From: Rickettsiales bacterium
GTDB lineage: Bacteria; Pseudomonadota; Alphaproteobacteria; Rickettsiales; Anaplasmataceae
Assembly (NCBI GenBank): GCA_031266615.1
Contig: JAISAR010000056.1
Coordinates: forward strand, 1 to 7,866
Direction of reading: 5' to 3'
DNA length: 7,866 nucleotides
Below are positions 1 through 5,853 of this stretch, one piece after another. Positions within the stretch are counted from its first letter, which is position 1. Every line of letters begins with the position of its first letter. A program made the translations under genes and the position numbers. The notes under the pieces were generated by a model. That model saw nothing but the letters and a program-made list of their open reading frames with translations. It searched no databases and was not told the origin of the DNA.

Positions 1-335
1 AGCTGAAACGCGCTTATAAGTCGTTTAAGACAGCACCCAACGTCAGGTTTTAAAATAGAGAGTGGAATAACTAGCTACCTCGGGGTTTTATTGTCTTTTT
101 TTTCTGCCTGGTAAATTTCTTAAATATTATAGCTTAGACTAGTTGCGTTTAAAAGCAGCTAAATTGCAGCGTTTAAGACATAAAAAACGCCAATACTGAA
201 AATAAATACCGACTAGGGCTTCTTTTGCCTTTTCTTCCCATTTAGTAAATTTCTTAAATATTCATTACTAAAGTAGTATCCTGGATCCCAGTGTCACGCA
301 CTGGGATGACAAAAAAAAGGAGGCACTGGGATGCA
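1..335 (+). repeat. Left arm of a ~330-bp dispersed repeat, inverted relative to 7520-7849
   Basis: The first 33 bases are the exact reverse complement of 7817-7849. A second perfect stretch of 46 bases pairs 183-228 with 7624-7669, and weaker similarity continues to about 335. The arm may begin before base 1. Inside it, two diverged modules repeat in the same direction: CGTTTAAGACA occurs at 22-32 and 170-180, and GTAAATTTCTTAAATATT at 111-128 and 245-262, each pair followed or preceded by a T/C-rich stretch. The inner end runs into the palindromic units that start at 281. No credible ORF lies in it. It is probably a non-autonomous dispersed element or MITE-like repeat of Wolbachia; no transposase is present, and target-site duplications cannot be judged because the left edge is cut by the window. 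Confidence 0.85.
281..311. repeat. Palindromic repeat, copy 1
   Basis: This 31-base unit is identical to 437-467. Its core is a perfect hairpin: ATCCCAGTG (285-293), loop TCACG, CACTGGGAT (299-307). Units of this form, ending in GGGATGAC, are a well-known short dispersed repeat of insect Wolbachia. A half copy, CACTGGGATG, follows at 324-333 after a purine-rich tail that contains AAGGAGG (317-323). Confidence 0.85.
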
Positions 336-349
336 CCCATAACTTTGTC

Positions 350-372
350 ATTCCAGCGCATGACGCTGGAAT
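350..372. repeat. Palindromic repeat, GC-variant copy
   Basis: A perfect hairpin of the same architecture but a different sequence: ATTCCAGCG (350-358), loop CATGA, CGCTGGAAT (364-372). It has 9-bp arms and a 5-base loop, like the copies at 285-307 and 441-463. It looks like a compensated variant of the same family, because the stem is intact although several bases in both arms differ. Confidence 0.8.
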
Positions 373-436
373 CCAGGAATTTTATTGGGTCGGTGAGTAT
401 AAAAGTTATGTTAAAATGCACCATTTTTATGGAAAA

Positions 437-467
437 CTGGATCCCAGTGTCACGCACTGGGATGACA
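437..467. repeat. Palindromic repeat, copy 2
   Basis: Exact 31-base repeat of 281-311, with hairpin arms at 441-449 and 455-463. It is followed by a purine-rich tail (a second GATGACAAG begins at 481) that leads directly into the strong ribosome binding site of the 98-aa ORF. It could also form a hairpin in the leader RNA if transcription starts upstream. Confidence 0.85.
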
Positions 468-491
468 TCGTAGGGGTTAGGATGACAAGAA

Positions 492-499
492 AAGGAGGT
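492..499 (+). promoter_or_regulatory. Strong Shine-Dalgarno of the 98-aa ORF, probably repeat-derived
   Basis: AAGGAGGT matches the anti-Shine-Dalgarno consensus over eight bases and lies 5 bases before the ATG at 505. No other gene in this window has a site nearly this good. The sequence GATGACAAGAAAAGGAGG (481-498) closely matches the purine tail of the palindromic repeat at 305-323, so the site appears to have been donated by a repeat copy. Confidence 0.75.
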
Positions 500-504
500 A
501 CATT

Positions 505-801
505 ATGTCAAACAACTTCAATTTCAAAGAATTTTTTCACCATTACGAAGCAAATAGTATGCCAGATGACATACAACGGTATCATATACTGTGGAAATCA
601 GTAATAGGGCAGGCAGTAATTGATGCAACAAGCAGCTGTAAAAAAACACAAAACCTGGTAGAAAAACAGAAAGCAATTTCCTGGTTATCGGATTTTAGTC
701 AAGATTTTATGCACACATGTATATTGGCTGATTATGACCCGTTATATGTAAAAAACAAAATACAGCCAATTCTAAAAAGCCATACTAAAAAAACTAGATA
801 A
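505..801 (+). CDS. Small hypothetical protein, 98 aa
   Basis: I do not recognise a named family. The protein is soluble, with no signal peptide or membrane segment. Its second half (about residues 57-86) has the pattern A-x-x-W-L-x(5)-D-F-x(3)-C-x-x-A-x-x-D-P-x-x-V, reminding me of small alphaproteobacterial prophage-associated proteins in which a Trp, an Asp-Phe pair and a final Asp-Pro are conserved; this is recalled similarity and not a search result. The start is fixed by the excellent Shine-Dalgarno at 492-499. No convincing promoter is seen; a weak pair TTGGGT (385-390) and TATGTT (407-412) is possible. It ends 7 bp from the end of the convergent 197-aa gene. It stands alone next to repeats, so it could be a phage remnant. 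Confidence 0.7.
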   Translation: MSNNFNFKEFFHHYEANSMPDDIQRYHILWKSVIGQAVIDATSSCKKTQNLVEKQKAISWLSDFSQDFMHTCILADYDPLYVKNKIQPILKSHTKKTR

Positions 802-813
802 AGCTTTTTTAGT
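784..813. terminator. Possible bidirectional terminator between convergent genes
   Basis: ACTAAAAAA (784-792) pairs perfectly with TTTTTTAGT (805-813) around a 12-base loop, and an alternative stem uses CTAAAAAGC (772-780) with GCTTTTTTAG. Both strands carry a run of T after one arm. The stem is almost entirely A-T and overlaps the stop codons of both genes, so its strength is doubtful. Confidence 0.3.
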
Positions 814-1402
814 GAGACTTGCTCCTTTCACCGAAAAAGATATCATTTAGTCTTTTATCTATGGTTTCCTCTATATCCTTGACCAACAGTTGCCTTATCA
901 TAGCTACTTTTCGCCTTTCTTGAGCATGGCGTTCATCATTGTAACCATAATGACTGCTACTGCTGTAGCTATTTTCGCTGCTATAGTTATAACTACTACC
1001 ATTTGCTTTACTGCTGTGACTTGCTTTACTGCCCCTTTTGCCTTTGATCATGAACCTGAGTATCTGCATTATTCTTTCCTTTAAAAAAGATTTCCAGCCA
1101 GTACTAAGGAGTAATCTATAGAGAAAATGCGGAGCAAGAAACGCTACTAATATTCTAAAATAAACTCCATAATTGAGGTCATCTTTGTTATCGTAATACC
1201 ACTTGCAATATTCAAACAAATGGTTAAATGCATTTTTAAAAGAGCCAAATTCTACAGCATACCAAAAGCCATTGCTGAGAAACATGAACGTAACGCTGGA
1301 TGCATAAAGATATATTATAAGGAGGAATAGCTTGACAACTATGTCCTTTAAGCTGCCCAATACATAACTTAATAACCTTAATCTATAGAAAAGTGATATC
1401 AT
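809..1402 (-). CDS. Hypothetical membrane protein, 197 aa, with Ser/Tyr-rich low-complexity tail
   Basis: No family is recognised. Two hydrophobic segments are visible, about residues 22-42 and 80-99, separated by an aromatic, charged loop. After a basic stretch (about 108-125) comes a low-complexity region rich in Ser and Tyr (about 124-154), then a charged, probably helical C-terminus (about 155-190). The layout suggests an inner-membrane protein with a flexible cytoplasmic or periplasmic tail. The ATG has a good ribosome binding site, AGAGGG (1414-1409), 6 bases upstream. That site lies only 6 bases past the tRNA-Gln 3' end, so the gene is most likely cotranscribed with cutA and the tRNA and released as a message with a leader of about 18 bases after tRNA processing. 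It may be lineage-specific. Confidence 0.7.
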   Translation of the reverse strand: MISLFYRLRLLSYVLGSLKDIVVKLFLLIIYLYASSVTFMFLSNGFWYAVEFGSFKNAFNHLFEYCKWYYDNKDDLNYGVYFRILVAFLAPHFLYRLLLSTGWKSFLKERIMQILRFMIKGKRGSKASHSSKANGSSYNYSSENSYSSSSHYGYNDERHAQERRKVAMIRQLLVKDIEETIDKRLNDIFFGERSKSH

Positions 1403-1420
1403 TTCACACCCTCTTCAATA

Positions 1421-1495
1421 TGGCTGGGGTGGAAGGATTCGAACCTTCGCATGGCGGTATCAAAAACCGCTGCCTTACCGCTTGGCTACACCCCA
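1421..1495 (-). tRNA. trnQ: tRNA-Gln (UUG)
   Basis: A 75-base tRNA with the 3' CCA encoded. The acceptor arm TGGGGTG pairs perfectly with CACCCCA, followed by discriminator G. The anticodon stem GCGGT/ACCGC encloses loop TTTTGAT with anticodon TTG (CAA on the plus strand at 1461-1463). The T-arm is GAAGG-TTCGAAT-CCTTC. It supplies glutamine for CAA and, by wobble, CAG codons. In Rickettsiales tRNA-Gln is normally charged indirectly through glutamate and GatCAB; this is family knowledge and not seen here. The first 10 bases overlap the 3' end of cutA, and the 197-aa gene begins 18 bases past its 3' end, so it sits inside a protein-coding transcript. Confidence 0.97.
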
Positions 1496-1821
1496 ATACT
1501 GCTTACATCAATAACATTATTAACCCAATTAGTAAAAGATTTATTTGCTTTTTCTATAGGTATTATTATAACAGCAGGTTGATCATAAGAATGCATTGCT
1601 TCGATTTTTTCTACAACTTTATCAGCTTGATCGTTTCTGCTTTTCATAATTGCTACTATTTCACAACTACTATTAATTTTACCTTCCCATAAATAAAGAG
1701 AATTCACCTCGGGAAATATGTTTACGCATGCAATTGATTTCTCGTTTAACAATTCTTCAGAAACGGTTTTAGCCTCCTTTAAACTTGCAAAAGTTGTATA
1801 AATCAAAACTAAACCACTCAT
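1486..1821 (-). CDS. cutA: CutA1 divalent-cation tolerance family protein, 111 aa
   Basis: CutA1 proteins are small, very stable trimers with a ferredoxin-like fold, linked to copper or divalent-metal tolerance; the precise role is unsettled. The diagnostic core is present: ACVNIFPEV (residues 31-39), SLYLWEGKI (41-49), the conserved E-I-V-A-I-M-K strand, the H-S-Y-D-Q-P-A segment (77-83, family H-P-Y-x-x-P) and the final F-T-N-W strand (about 96-99). The length is normal for the family. The ATG has no clear Shine-Dalgarno, and the leader from the predicted promoter would be only about 17 bases. The stop codon TAG and the two codons before it lie inside the tRNA-Gln gene. The last seven residues extend past the conserved fold and are probably dispensable. 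Confidence 0.93.
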   Translation of the reverse strand: MSGLVLIYTTFASLKEAKTVSEELLNEKSIACVNIFPEVNSLYLWEGKINSSCEIVAIMKSRNDQADKVVEKIEAMHSYDQPAVIIIPIEKANKSFTNWVNNVIDVSSIGV

Positions 1822-1845
1822 TAGAATCTACATAAACGCATTGCT

Positions 1846-1874
1846 ACTATACTTTACTTAGATTTATTCATCAA
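1846..1874 (-). promoter_or_regulatory. Sigma70-like promoter for cutA-tRNA-Gln-197-aa unit
   Basis: Read on the minus strand, TTGATG (1874-1869) is followed by a 17-base spacer and TATAGT (1851-1846). This matches 4/6 and 5/6 of the consensus with ideal spacing. The start would fall near 1839, about 17 bases before the cutA ATG. It lies immediately downstream of the terminator of the 525-aa gene, which fits a fresh transcription start. Confidence 0.65.
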
Positions 1875-1875
1875 G

Positions 1876-1913
1876 AGAAAATAGAAAGGACGTTACTCAT
1901 TGAGTAACGTCCT
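1876..1913 (-). terminator. Intrinsic terminator of the 525-aa gene
   Basis: AGGACGTTACTCA and TGAGTAACGTCCT (1887-1899 and 1901-1913) form a near-perfect 27-base palindrome, realistically an 11-bp stem with a 5-base loop. On the minus strand it is followed by TTTCTATTTTCTC. It starts 22 bases after the stop codon at 1936. The plus-strand side lacks a T-run, so it should act on minus-strand transcripts only. Confidence 0.8.
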
Positions 1914-1935
1914 TGTGGGGAAGTGGTAGTTTTGT

Positions 1936-3513
1936 TTACGCCACGGACTTTGGTACAGTTTGGTGTTGAACATCAGCGTCAACATCTACTTTTGTAGAAG
2001 GCGGTTGTCCAGATTTGTATGGAGAACCTGTTTTTTTCAACCCTGCAAGAGCTTGAGTTAAGCTTTCTGGAGTGACTCCTGTTGGCGTAGAAGGACCAGA
2101 AGAATTAGGTGAACTTCTTTCACTAACGTAATCACTGGTTGGACTTTCAGGCGCCTTCGGTGGAGTAACTTCCTTAAGCACAGGAGGGCCATCATATAAG
2201 CTACTAGATGAAGAATTTCTTCTAAGACGAGCAGGATCTACTGTTGCAGTACTGCTAGCCAGTTGTTTCTTCTCTTCTTCTTCCAAATATTCACCTATTA
2301 TAACTTTATTCCGTGAAGAACGATCATTAGGTATAACAGTGCTGTCAGTCACAGGACTTGGTGAGTTGCTTCTTGGTGGCTTCTGCGGAGCAACGTAAAA
2401 AATGCTATTTCCTATCTCTGCAGACGGCATCGCGTCCGGTTCAGAAAGAGGTTGATATTCAGCTCCAGAAGGTTGCTCTGACTTCTTGCTACTTTTGAAC
2501 GGTGATGAAAATCTGTTCCAAAGTGAAGTAGGTGCTTTTTTATGCTCCTCAGGATTTAACAATCCTGCTGTGCTACCATCAGTACTGTTAGAATTCAGTG
2601 AATTCGTTGAACTGCTTCTTAATAAGTTGTAAGTTTTGCGGTCTCTAATAACCTCCTTAATCTCACTGTGATGTTCAGAGAAAATTTCATAAAGATTGTT
2701 ATCATCTTGAGTCAACAACTTTTGCAGTTTCTTAGCGTTCAACTTACTAACAAAGTCTGCTTGCTGTCCTAACTGATTGATTAACTGTTCCTTTTTGAAA
2801 CTTTGTTGACCATCAACAGAATAAGCTTTTTCTAATATTTTTCTCTTCAATTCAGAGAATATTTCCTTAGTTAAGGCAGAGCTATTCACAGCCTTGTCTT
2901 CAAAAATTTCTTTAATGAACATTTCCTTTACACTATTGAAATTTTTCGTTTTTTCTTCTGTTTTCAAAACAACAGTTTGACCGTAAGGCTCTATCGAATA
3001 TGGAATATTGTCTAAACTAGACATGCTTGCACCACTATTACTCATCCCTATCCCGAATTTTTGAACTCTATCCCCCATTGTTCTTAATGCAGAATCAGTT
3101 CTCTCTCTTGTCGCCTGTTTCGCAGAACTTGCAGCTTCTTTCACTGAATCCTTAACATACACAGCACCATCTTTAATTTTGCCTCCAACATCTTTAGCCC
3201 CTTTCCATGTCATCTCTGCTGACCATTTGAGCCCTTTGAATGCATATTCAACTGCTTTCACAGCAAAAAATAGAGTAAGAGCAACTGCTGCACCTGTTGC
3301 AGCAACTGGTAAAGCAACTAACACAAACGGAAGTAATGTACCAAATATCACACCTACTGTACTTACTGCTAACATTTTTTCCTTTGCATCCAAAGAAGAG
3401 AATCTATCAAACATGCTGCTCTCTTTATTCTCTTTGAATAACTTATTAAAAGTTTCAGTAAATATATTTGATTGTTTCTCATTAGAAACCATACTTGTTT
3501 CTTGTTCTAACAT
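1936..3513 (-). CDS. Large Ser/Pro-rich membrane protein, 525 aa, candidate host-interaction protein
   Basis: No named family is recognised. Residues about 47-89 are a long hydrophobic block that can form two membrane helices (47-68 and 70-88) with a short turn. Residues 90-150 are basic and amphipathic, and 185-297 are charged and probably helical. From about 299 to the end the chain is low-complexity and disordered, rich in Ser, Pro and Thr. Short motifs in that tail resemble eukaryotic ligands: PQKPPR (376-381, class II SH3 form PxxPxR), YQPL (353-356, YxxL sorting form), RRNS (431-434, basophilic kinase form) and several Ser-Pro or Thr-Pro sites. Such motifs occur by chance in disordered tails, so an effector role is inference. 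An in-frame GTG lies 4 codons upstream, but GTGAGG there looks like the ribosome binding site of the ATG chosen here. It has its own terminator. Confidence 0.85.
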   Translation of the reverse strand: MLEQETSMVSNEKQSNIFTETFNKLFKENKESSMFDRFSSLDAKEKMLAVSTVGVIFGTLLPFVLVALPVAATGAAVALTLFFAVKAVEYAFKGLKWSAEMTWKGAKDVGGKIKDGAVYVKDSVKEAASSAKQATRERTDSALRTMGDRVQKFGIGMSNSGASMSSLDNIPYSIEPYGQTVVLKTEEKTKNFNSVKEMFIKEIFEDKAVNSSALTKEIFSELKRKILEKAYSVDGQQSFKKEQLINQLGQQADFVSKLNAKKLQKLLTQDDNNLYEIFSEHHSEIKEVIRDRKTYNLLRSSSTNSLNSNSTDGSTAGLLNPEEHKKAPTSLWNRFSSPFKSSKKSEQPSGAEYQPLSEPDAMPSAEIGNSIFYVAPQKPPRSNSPSPVTDSTVIPNDRSSRNKVIIGEYLEEEEKKQLASSTATVDPARLRRNSSSSSLYDGPPVLKEVTPPKAPESPTSDYVSERSSPNSSGPSTPTGVTPESLTQALAGLKKTGSPYKSGQPPSTKVDVDADVQHQTVPKSVA

Positions 3514-3519
3514 TTCGAA

Positions 3520-3523
3520 CCTC
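3520..3523 (-). promoter_or_regulatory. Ribosome binding site deciding the start of the 525-aa gene
   Basis: GAGG lies 6 bases before the ATG at 3513. It overlaps an in-frame GTG (3525-3523) that would otherwise give a protein 4 residues longer. Nothing like a Shine-Dalgarno precedes that GTG, where the sequence is AT-rich, so the ATG is the better start. Confidence 0.6.
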
Positions 3524-3656
3524 ACTATTAATTAAACATATTAATATTGTACATCCTCAATTCTTAAATTAGTGTTAATTTGACTGTCAGTGTGCATTTA
3601 CCTAAGGATAATTTTGCTTGACGCTGGAACAACAAGGATAAAGATGCTGGAATTGT

Positions 3657-3866
3657 ATGAGGTATAGAAAAAGATTGTTTCTTTTACTGGCTGCTGTAAT
3701 TTTAGCGATTTTGTTATTAAAAGATTATAGTGGTTCTCACGAAGACATAGTGCATCTCAAAAGCGACAACAAGGAATTCAAAAGAAGACCAGAAAATTCC
3801 ATAGAGTCAACCATATTACATAGAGAAAAGGAAGTGTATGATCATGTTCTCCAGTCTGATAATTAA
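3657..3866 (+). CDS. Small single-pass membrane protein, 69 aa, resembling the N-terminal part of SPOR-domain proteins
   Basis: A basic N-terminus (RYRKR) precedes one hydrophobic helix (about residues 7-21), which gives an N-in signal anchor with a short periplasmic tail. The tail reads IVHLKSDNKEFKRRPEN (31-47) and then EKEVYDHVL (57-65). This resembles the stretch in alphaproteobacterial SPOR-domain proteins that follows the membrane helix, of the form P-x-I-x-A-D-x-x-P-x-K-x-x-P-x-x ... D-K-x-V-Y-x-x-L; that is from memory. The peptidoglycan-binding SPOR domain itself is absent, because the ORF stops right after the motif. The ribosome binding site is poor. hflK follows after 74 bases. 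It may be a reduced envelope protein of an organism with little peptidoglycan, or a truncated relic. Confidence 0.6.
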   Translation: MRYRKRLFLLLAAVILAILLLKDYSGSHEDIVHLKSDNKEFKRRPENSIESTILHREKEVYDHVLQSDN

Positions 3867-3940
3867 TTCGTAAATAAAATAGTCTTGCATTTTCCTACTA
3901 AAGAAGTAATATTAGCGTATTAGTTATAGAATTAATCATT

Positions 3941-4975
3941 ATGTTTGATGAGAATAATCCTTGGAATCTTGGAAAGAAACCAATAAGGAATAAAACTCCT
4001 AATAATGAAGATATTTTAAGTAAAATTATATCCGAGATAAGGTACTTTTTTAATGTCTTAACAAGAAACAGCGGCAAAAAGCCTTATTTAATTATTTTTG
4101 TTATTTTGTTCTTCTACGCTTGCACTGGCTTCTATATTGTTCATCCGAGTGAGGAAGGCATAGAACTTACTTTTGGCAAATATTCTAACACAGAAACACC
4201 TGGTTTGCGCTACCACTTCCCCTACCCTATTGGCAAGGTCTTTAAAGTGAACGTCAAGGAAGTAAATCGTGAAGAAATTGGGGTCAGCAGCTCTTATGGA
4301 CGAGACACAGACCGTGGTGAAGGTGTGATGCTCACTGGAGATGAGAACATAGTCAACGTTAACTTTGAGGTCCAGTGGCGCGTTAGAGATGCTAAGGATT
4401 ACTTATTCAAAGTGCGGGATTACACACCTGGTTTTAGTGTTAAAAATGCCGCAGAGAGTGCTATGAGAGAGATAATAGGTAAAAATACGATCTCTTTTGC
4501 ACTTGGTCAAGGCAGACAAGAAATCCCTGTAGATACTAGAGCTTTACTGCAACAGATTCTTGATGGATATCAAATGGGCATAGAAATTTTATCTGTCCAA
4601 ATGAAAAAAATTGACCCACCAGAAAAAGTAATTAGCTCATTTAGAGATGTACAAAGTGCTCGTGCGGATAAAGAGCGTACTATAAACGAAGCATATGCTT
4701 ATAGCAACGATATTATACCTCGAGCAAAAGGTGAAGCAATAAAGATAAAACTAGATGCAGAAGCATATGAGAGCGAAATAATAAATGAAGCAAAAGGTAG
4801 TGCAAATCGCTTTTTGTCTCTTTATGAAGAATATAAGCAAAATCCCTCTCTCGTTAAAAATCGTATTTATCTTGAAACTATGGAAAATATTTTCAGTAAA
4901 GTAGATAAATTTGTTGTAACTGATGATCTGAAAGGTATGTTTGCTTATTTACCTCTTGCAAATTTGGGAAAATAG
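3941..4975 (+). CDS. hflK: HflK, SPFH-family subunit of the HflKC membrane complex
   Basis: HflK and HflC assemble into a large inner-membrane cage on the periplasmic side that encloses and modulates the FtsH protease. The 344-aa protein has a short cytoplasmic N-terminus with the usual NPW motif (residues 6-8), one membrane helix (about 49-67) and then the SPFH/Band 7 domain. Diagnostic segments are the TFGKY-type start of the domain (77-81), LTGDENIVNVNFEVQWRV (131-148) and DPPEKVISSFRDVQSARADK (215-234), followed by the long Ala/Glu-rich helix (about 236-290). It lacks the long Gly-rich N-terminus of enterobacterial HflK. No good Shine-Dalgarno precedes the ATG. A weak upstream promoter, TTGCAT (3885-3890) with AATATT or TATTAG about 17-19 bases further on, could drive the operon. 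Two bases separate its stop from hflC. Confidence 0.96.
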   Translation: MFDENNPWNLGKKPIRNKTPNNEDILSKIISEIRYFFNVLTRNSGKKPYLIIFVILFFYACTGFYIVHPSEEGIELTFGKYSNTETPGLRYHFPYPIGKVFKVNVKEVNREEIGVSSSYGRDTDRGEGVMLTGDENIVNVNFEVQWRVRDAKDYLFKVRDYTPGFSVKNAAESAMREIIGKNTISFALGQGRQEIPVDTRALLQQILDGYQMGIEILSVQMKKIDPPEKVISSFRDVQSARADKERTINEAYAYSNDIIPRAKGEAIKIKLDAEAYESEIINEAKGSANRFLSLYEEYKQNPSLVKNRIYLETMENIFSKVDKFVVTDDLKGMFAYLPLANLGK

Positions 4976-4977
4976 TT

Positions 4978-5850
4978 ATGCGTAGTAACATTAAAATTGC
5001 TTTTATTTCTGTATTCGTTGTCGTGTTAATCGCCTTGTTTAATTCAATGTTTATGGTGCAAGAAACGAAGCAAGCAATAGTTATACAATTGGGTAAAGTG
5101 GTAAGAGATATTAAGGAAAGCGGTTTATACTTTAAGCTGCCATTTATAAATAACGTAGAATTTCTTGATAAGAGAGTTTTAGATTTAAGCCCTGATAAAA
5201 CTCCAAGAGAAGTAATAACTGCAGACCAAAAACGCATCATAGTAGATGCTTATGCAAAATATAAAATAGTGGATCCTATCATTTTTTACCAAGCTGTGAG
5301 AAGCGAATCAGGATTAGTCAGAAGACTATATCCAATCATAGAAGCTCACATAAGGGAAAACATAGTAAAATTTTCATTAATTAGTTTGTTAAATGAAAAG
5401 AGATCAGAAGTTATGCAATTAATCCAGCGCGGAGTTTATTCTGAAGCTAGAAAATTTGGTATAGAAATAATAGATGTAAGGATTAAGAGAGCAGATTTAC
5501 CAGAAGAAAATAGTTCTGCAATATTCCTTCGTATGCAAACTGAAAGAGCAAAAGAAGCAAAAGAAATCAGAGCAGAAGGTGAGCAAGCTGGGCAGGAAGT
5601 TAAATCAAAAGCTGATAAACAAAAAAGGGAAATTATTGCTAGTGCAATAAAAGAAGCCCACGAAATAAGGGGTCGTGGTTATGCTGAAGCAACTAGAATT
5701 TATAATGAGGCGTTTAAGGTTGATGAAGAGTTTTTTAATTTTTACCGCTCTATGAGCGCTTACAGCAAATCATTCGCTGGAAATAACACTAAATTTATAC
5801 TTTCACCAAATAATAATTTCTTAGATATTTTGAACAAGGGATGGAAATAA
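4978..5850 (+). CDS. hflC: HflC, SPFH-family partner of HflK
   Basis: This is the second subunit of the HflKC complex. The 290-aa protein is close to the usual length. An N-terminal signal anchor (about residues 7-27) leads into the SPFH domain, with V-x-Q-G-like AIVIQLGKVV (33-42), GLYFKLPFI (49-57) and the RVLDLSP strand (66-72). The segment DVRIKRADLPEE (166-177) and the following FLRMQTERAKEAKEIRAEGE (183-202) are typical of HflC and start the long helix that ends near residue 250. The ATG follows the hflK stop by 2 bases, and GGGA just before the stop can serve as the ribosome binding site, so translation is probably coupled. No ftsH is in the window. Confidence 0.96.
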   Translation: MRSNIKIAFISVFVVVLIALFNSMFMVQETKQAIVIQLGKVVRDIKESGLYFKLPFINNVEFLDKRVLDLSPDKTPREVITADQKRIIVDAYAKYKIVDPIIFYQAVRSESGLVRRLYPIIEAHIRENIVKFSLISLLNEKRSEVMQLIQRGVYSEARKFGIEIIDVRIKRADLPEENSSAIFLRMQTERAKEAKEIRAEGEQAGQEVKSKADKQKREIIASAIKEAHEIRGRGYAEATRIYNEAFKVDEEFFNFYRSMSAYSKSFAGNNTKFILSPNNNFLDILNKGWK

Positions 5851-5853
5851 TTT

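Noticed and set aside
281..467. CRISPR-like array
   Set aside because: The repeats are palindromes at irregular intervals with variant sequences, no uniform spacers and no cas genes.
254..604. Three overlapping short reading frames (254-457 minus, 291-473 plus, 416-604 plus) with internal repeats in the peptide
   Set aside because: They are translations of the palindromic repeats and of the start of the 98-aa ORF in other frames; no ribosome binding site or protein character supports them.
3179..3535. 118-aa plus-strand frame opposite the 525-aa gene
   Set aside because: It is a shadow of the Ala/Val-rich membrane segment on the other strand and has no start signal.
3531..3560. Promoter for the 525-aa gene (TTGAGG with TTTAAT, minus strand)
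   Set aside because: The implied start would fall on the ribosome binding site, leaving no leader. Nearby TACAAT has no -35 box at a proper distance.
3613..3655. Remnant of the palindromic repeat before the 69-aa gene (GACGCTGGAA)
   Set aside because: Only a 10-base match to 363-371 and a second GATGCTGGAAT are visible, without paired arms; this is too short to call a repeat copy.
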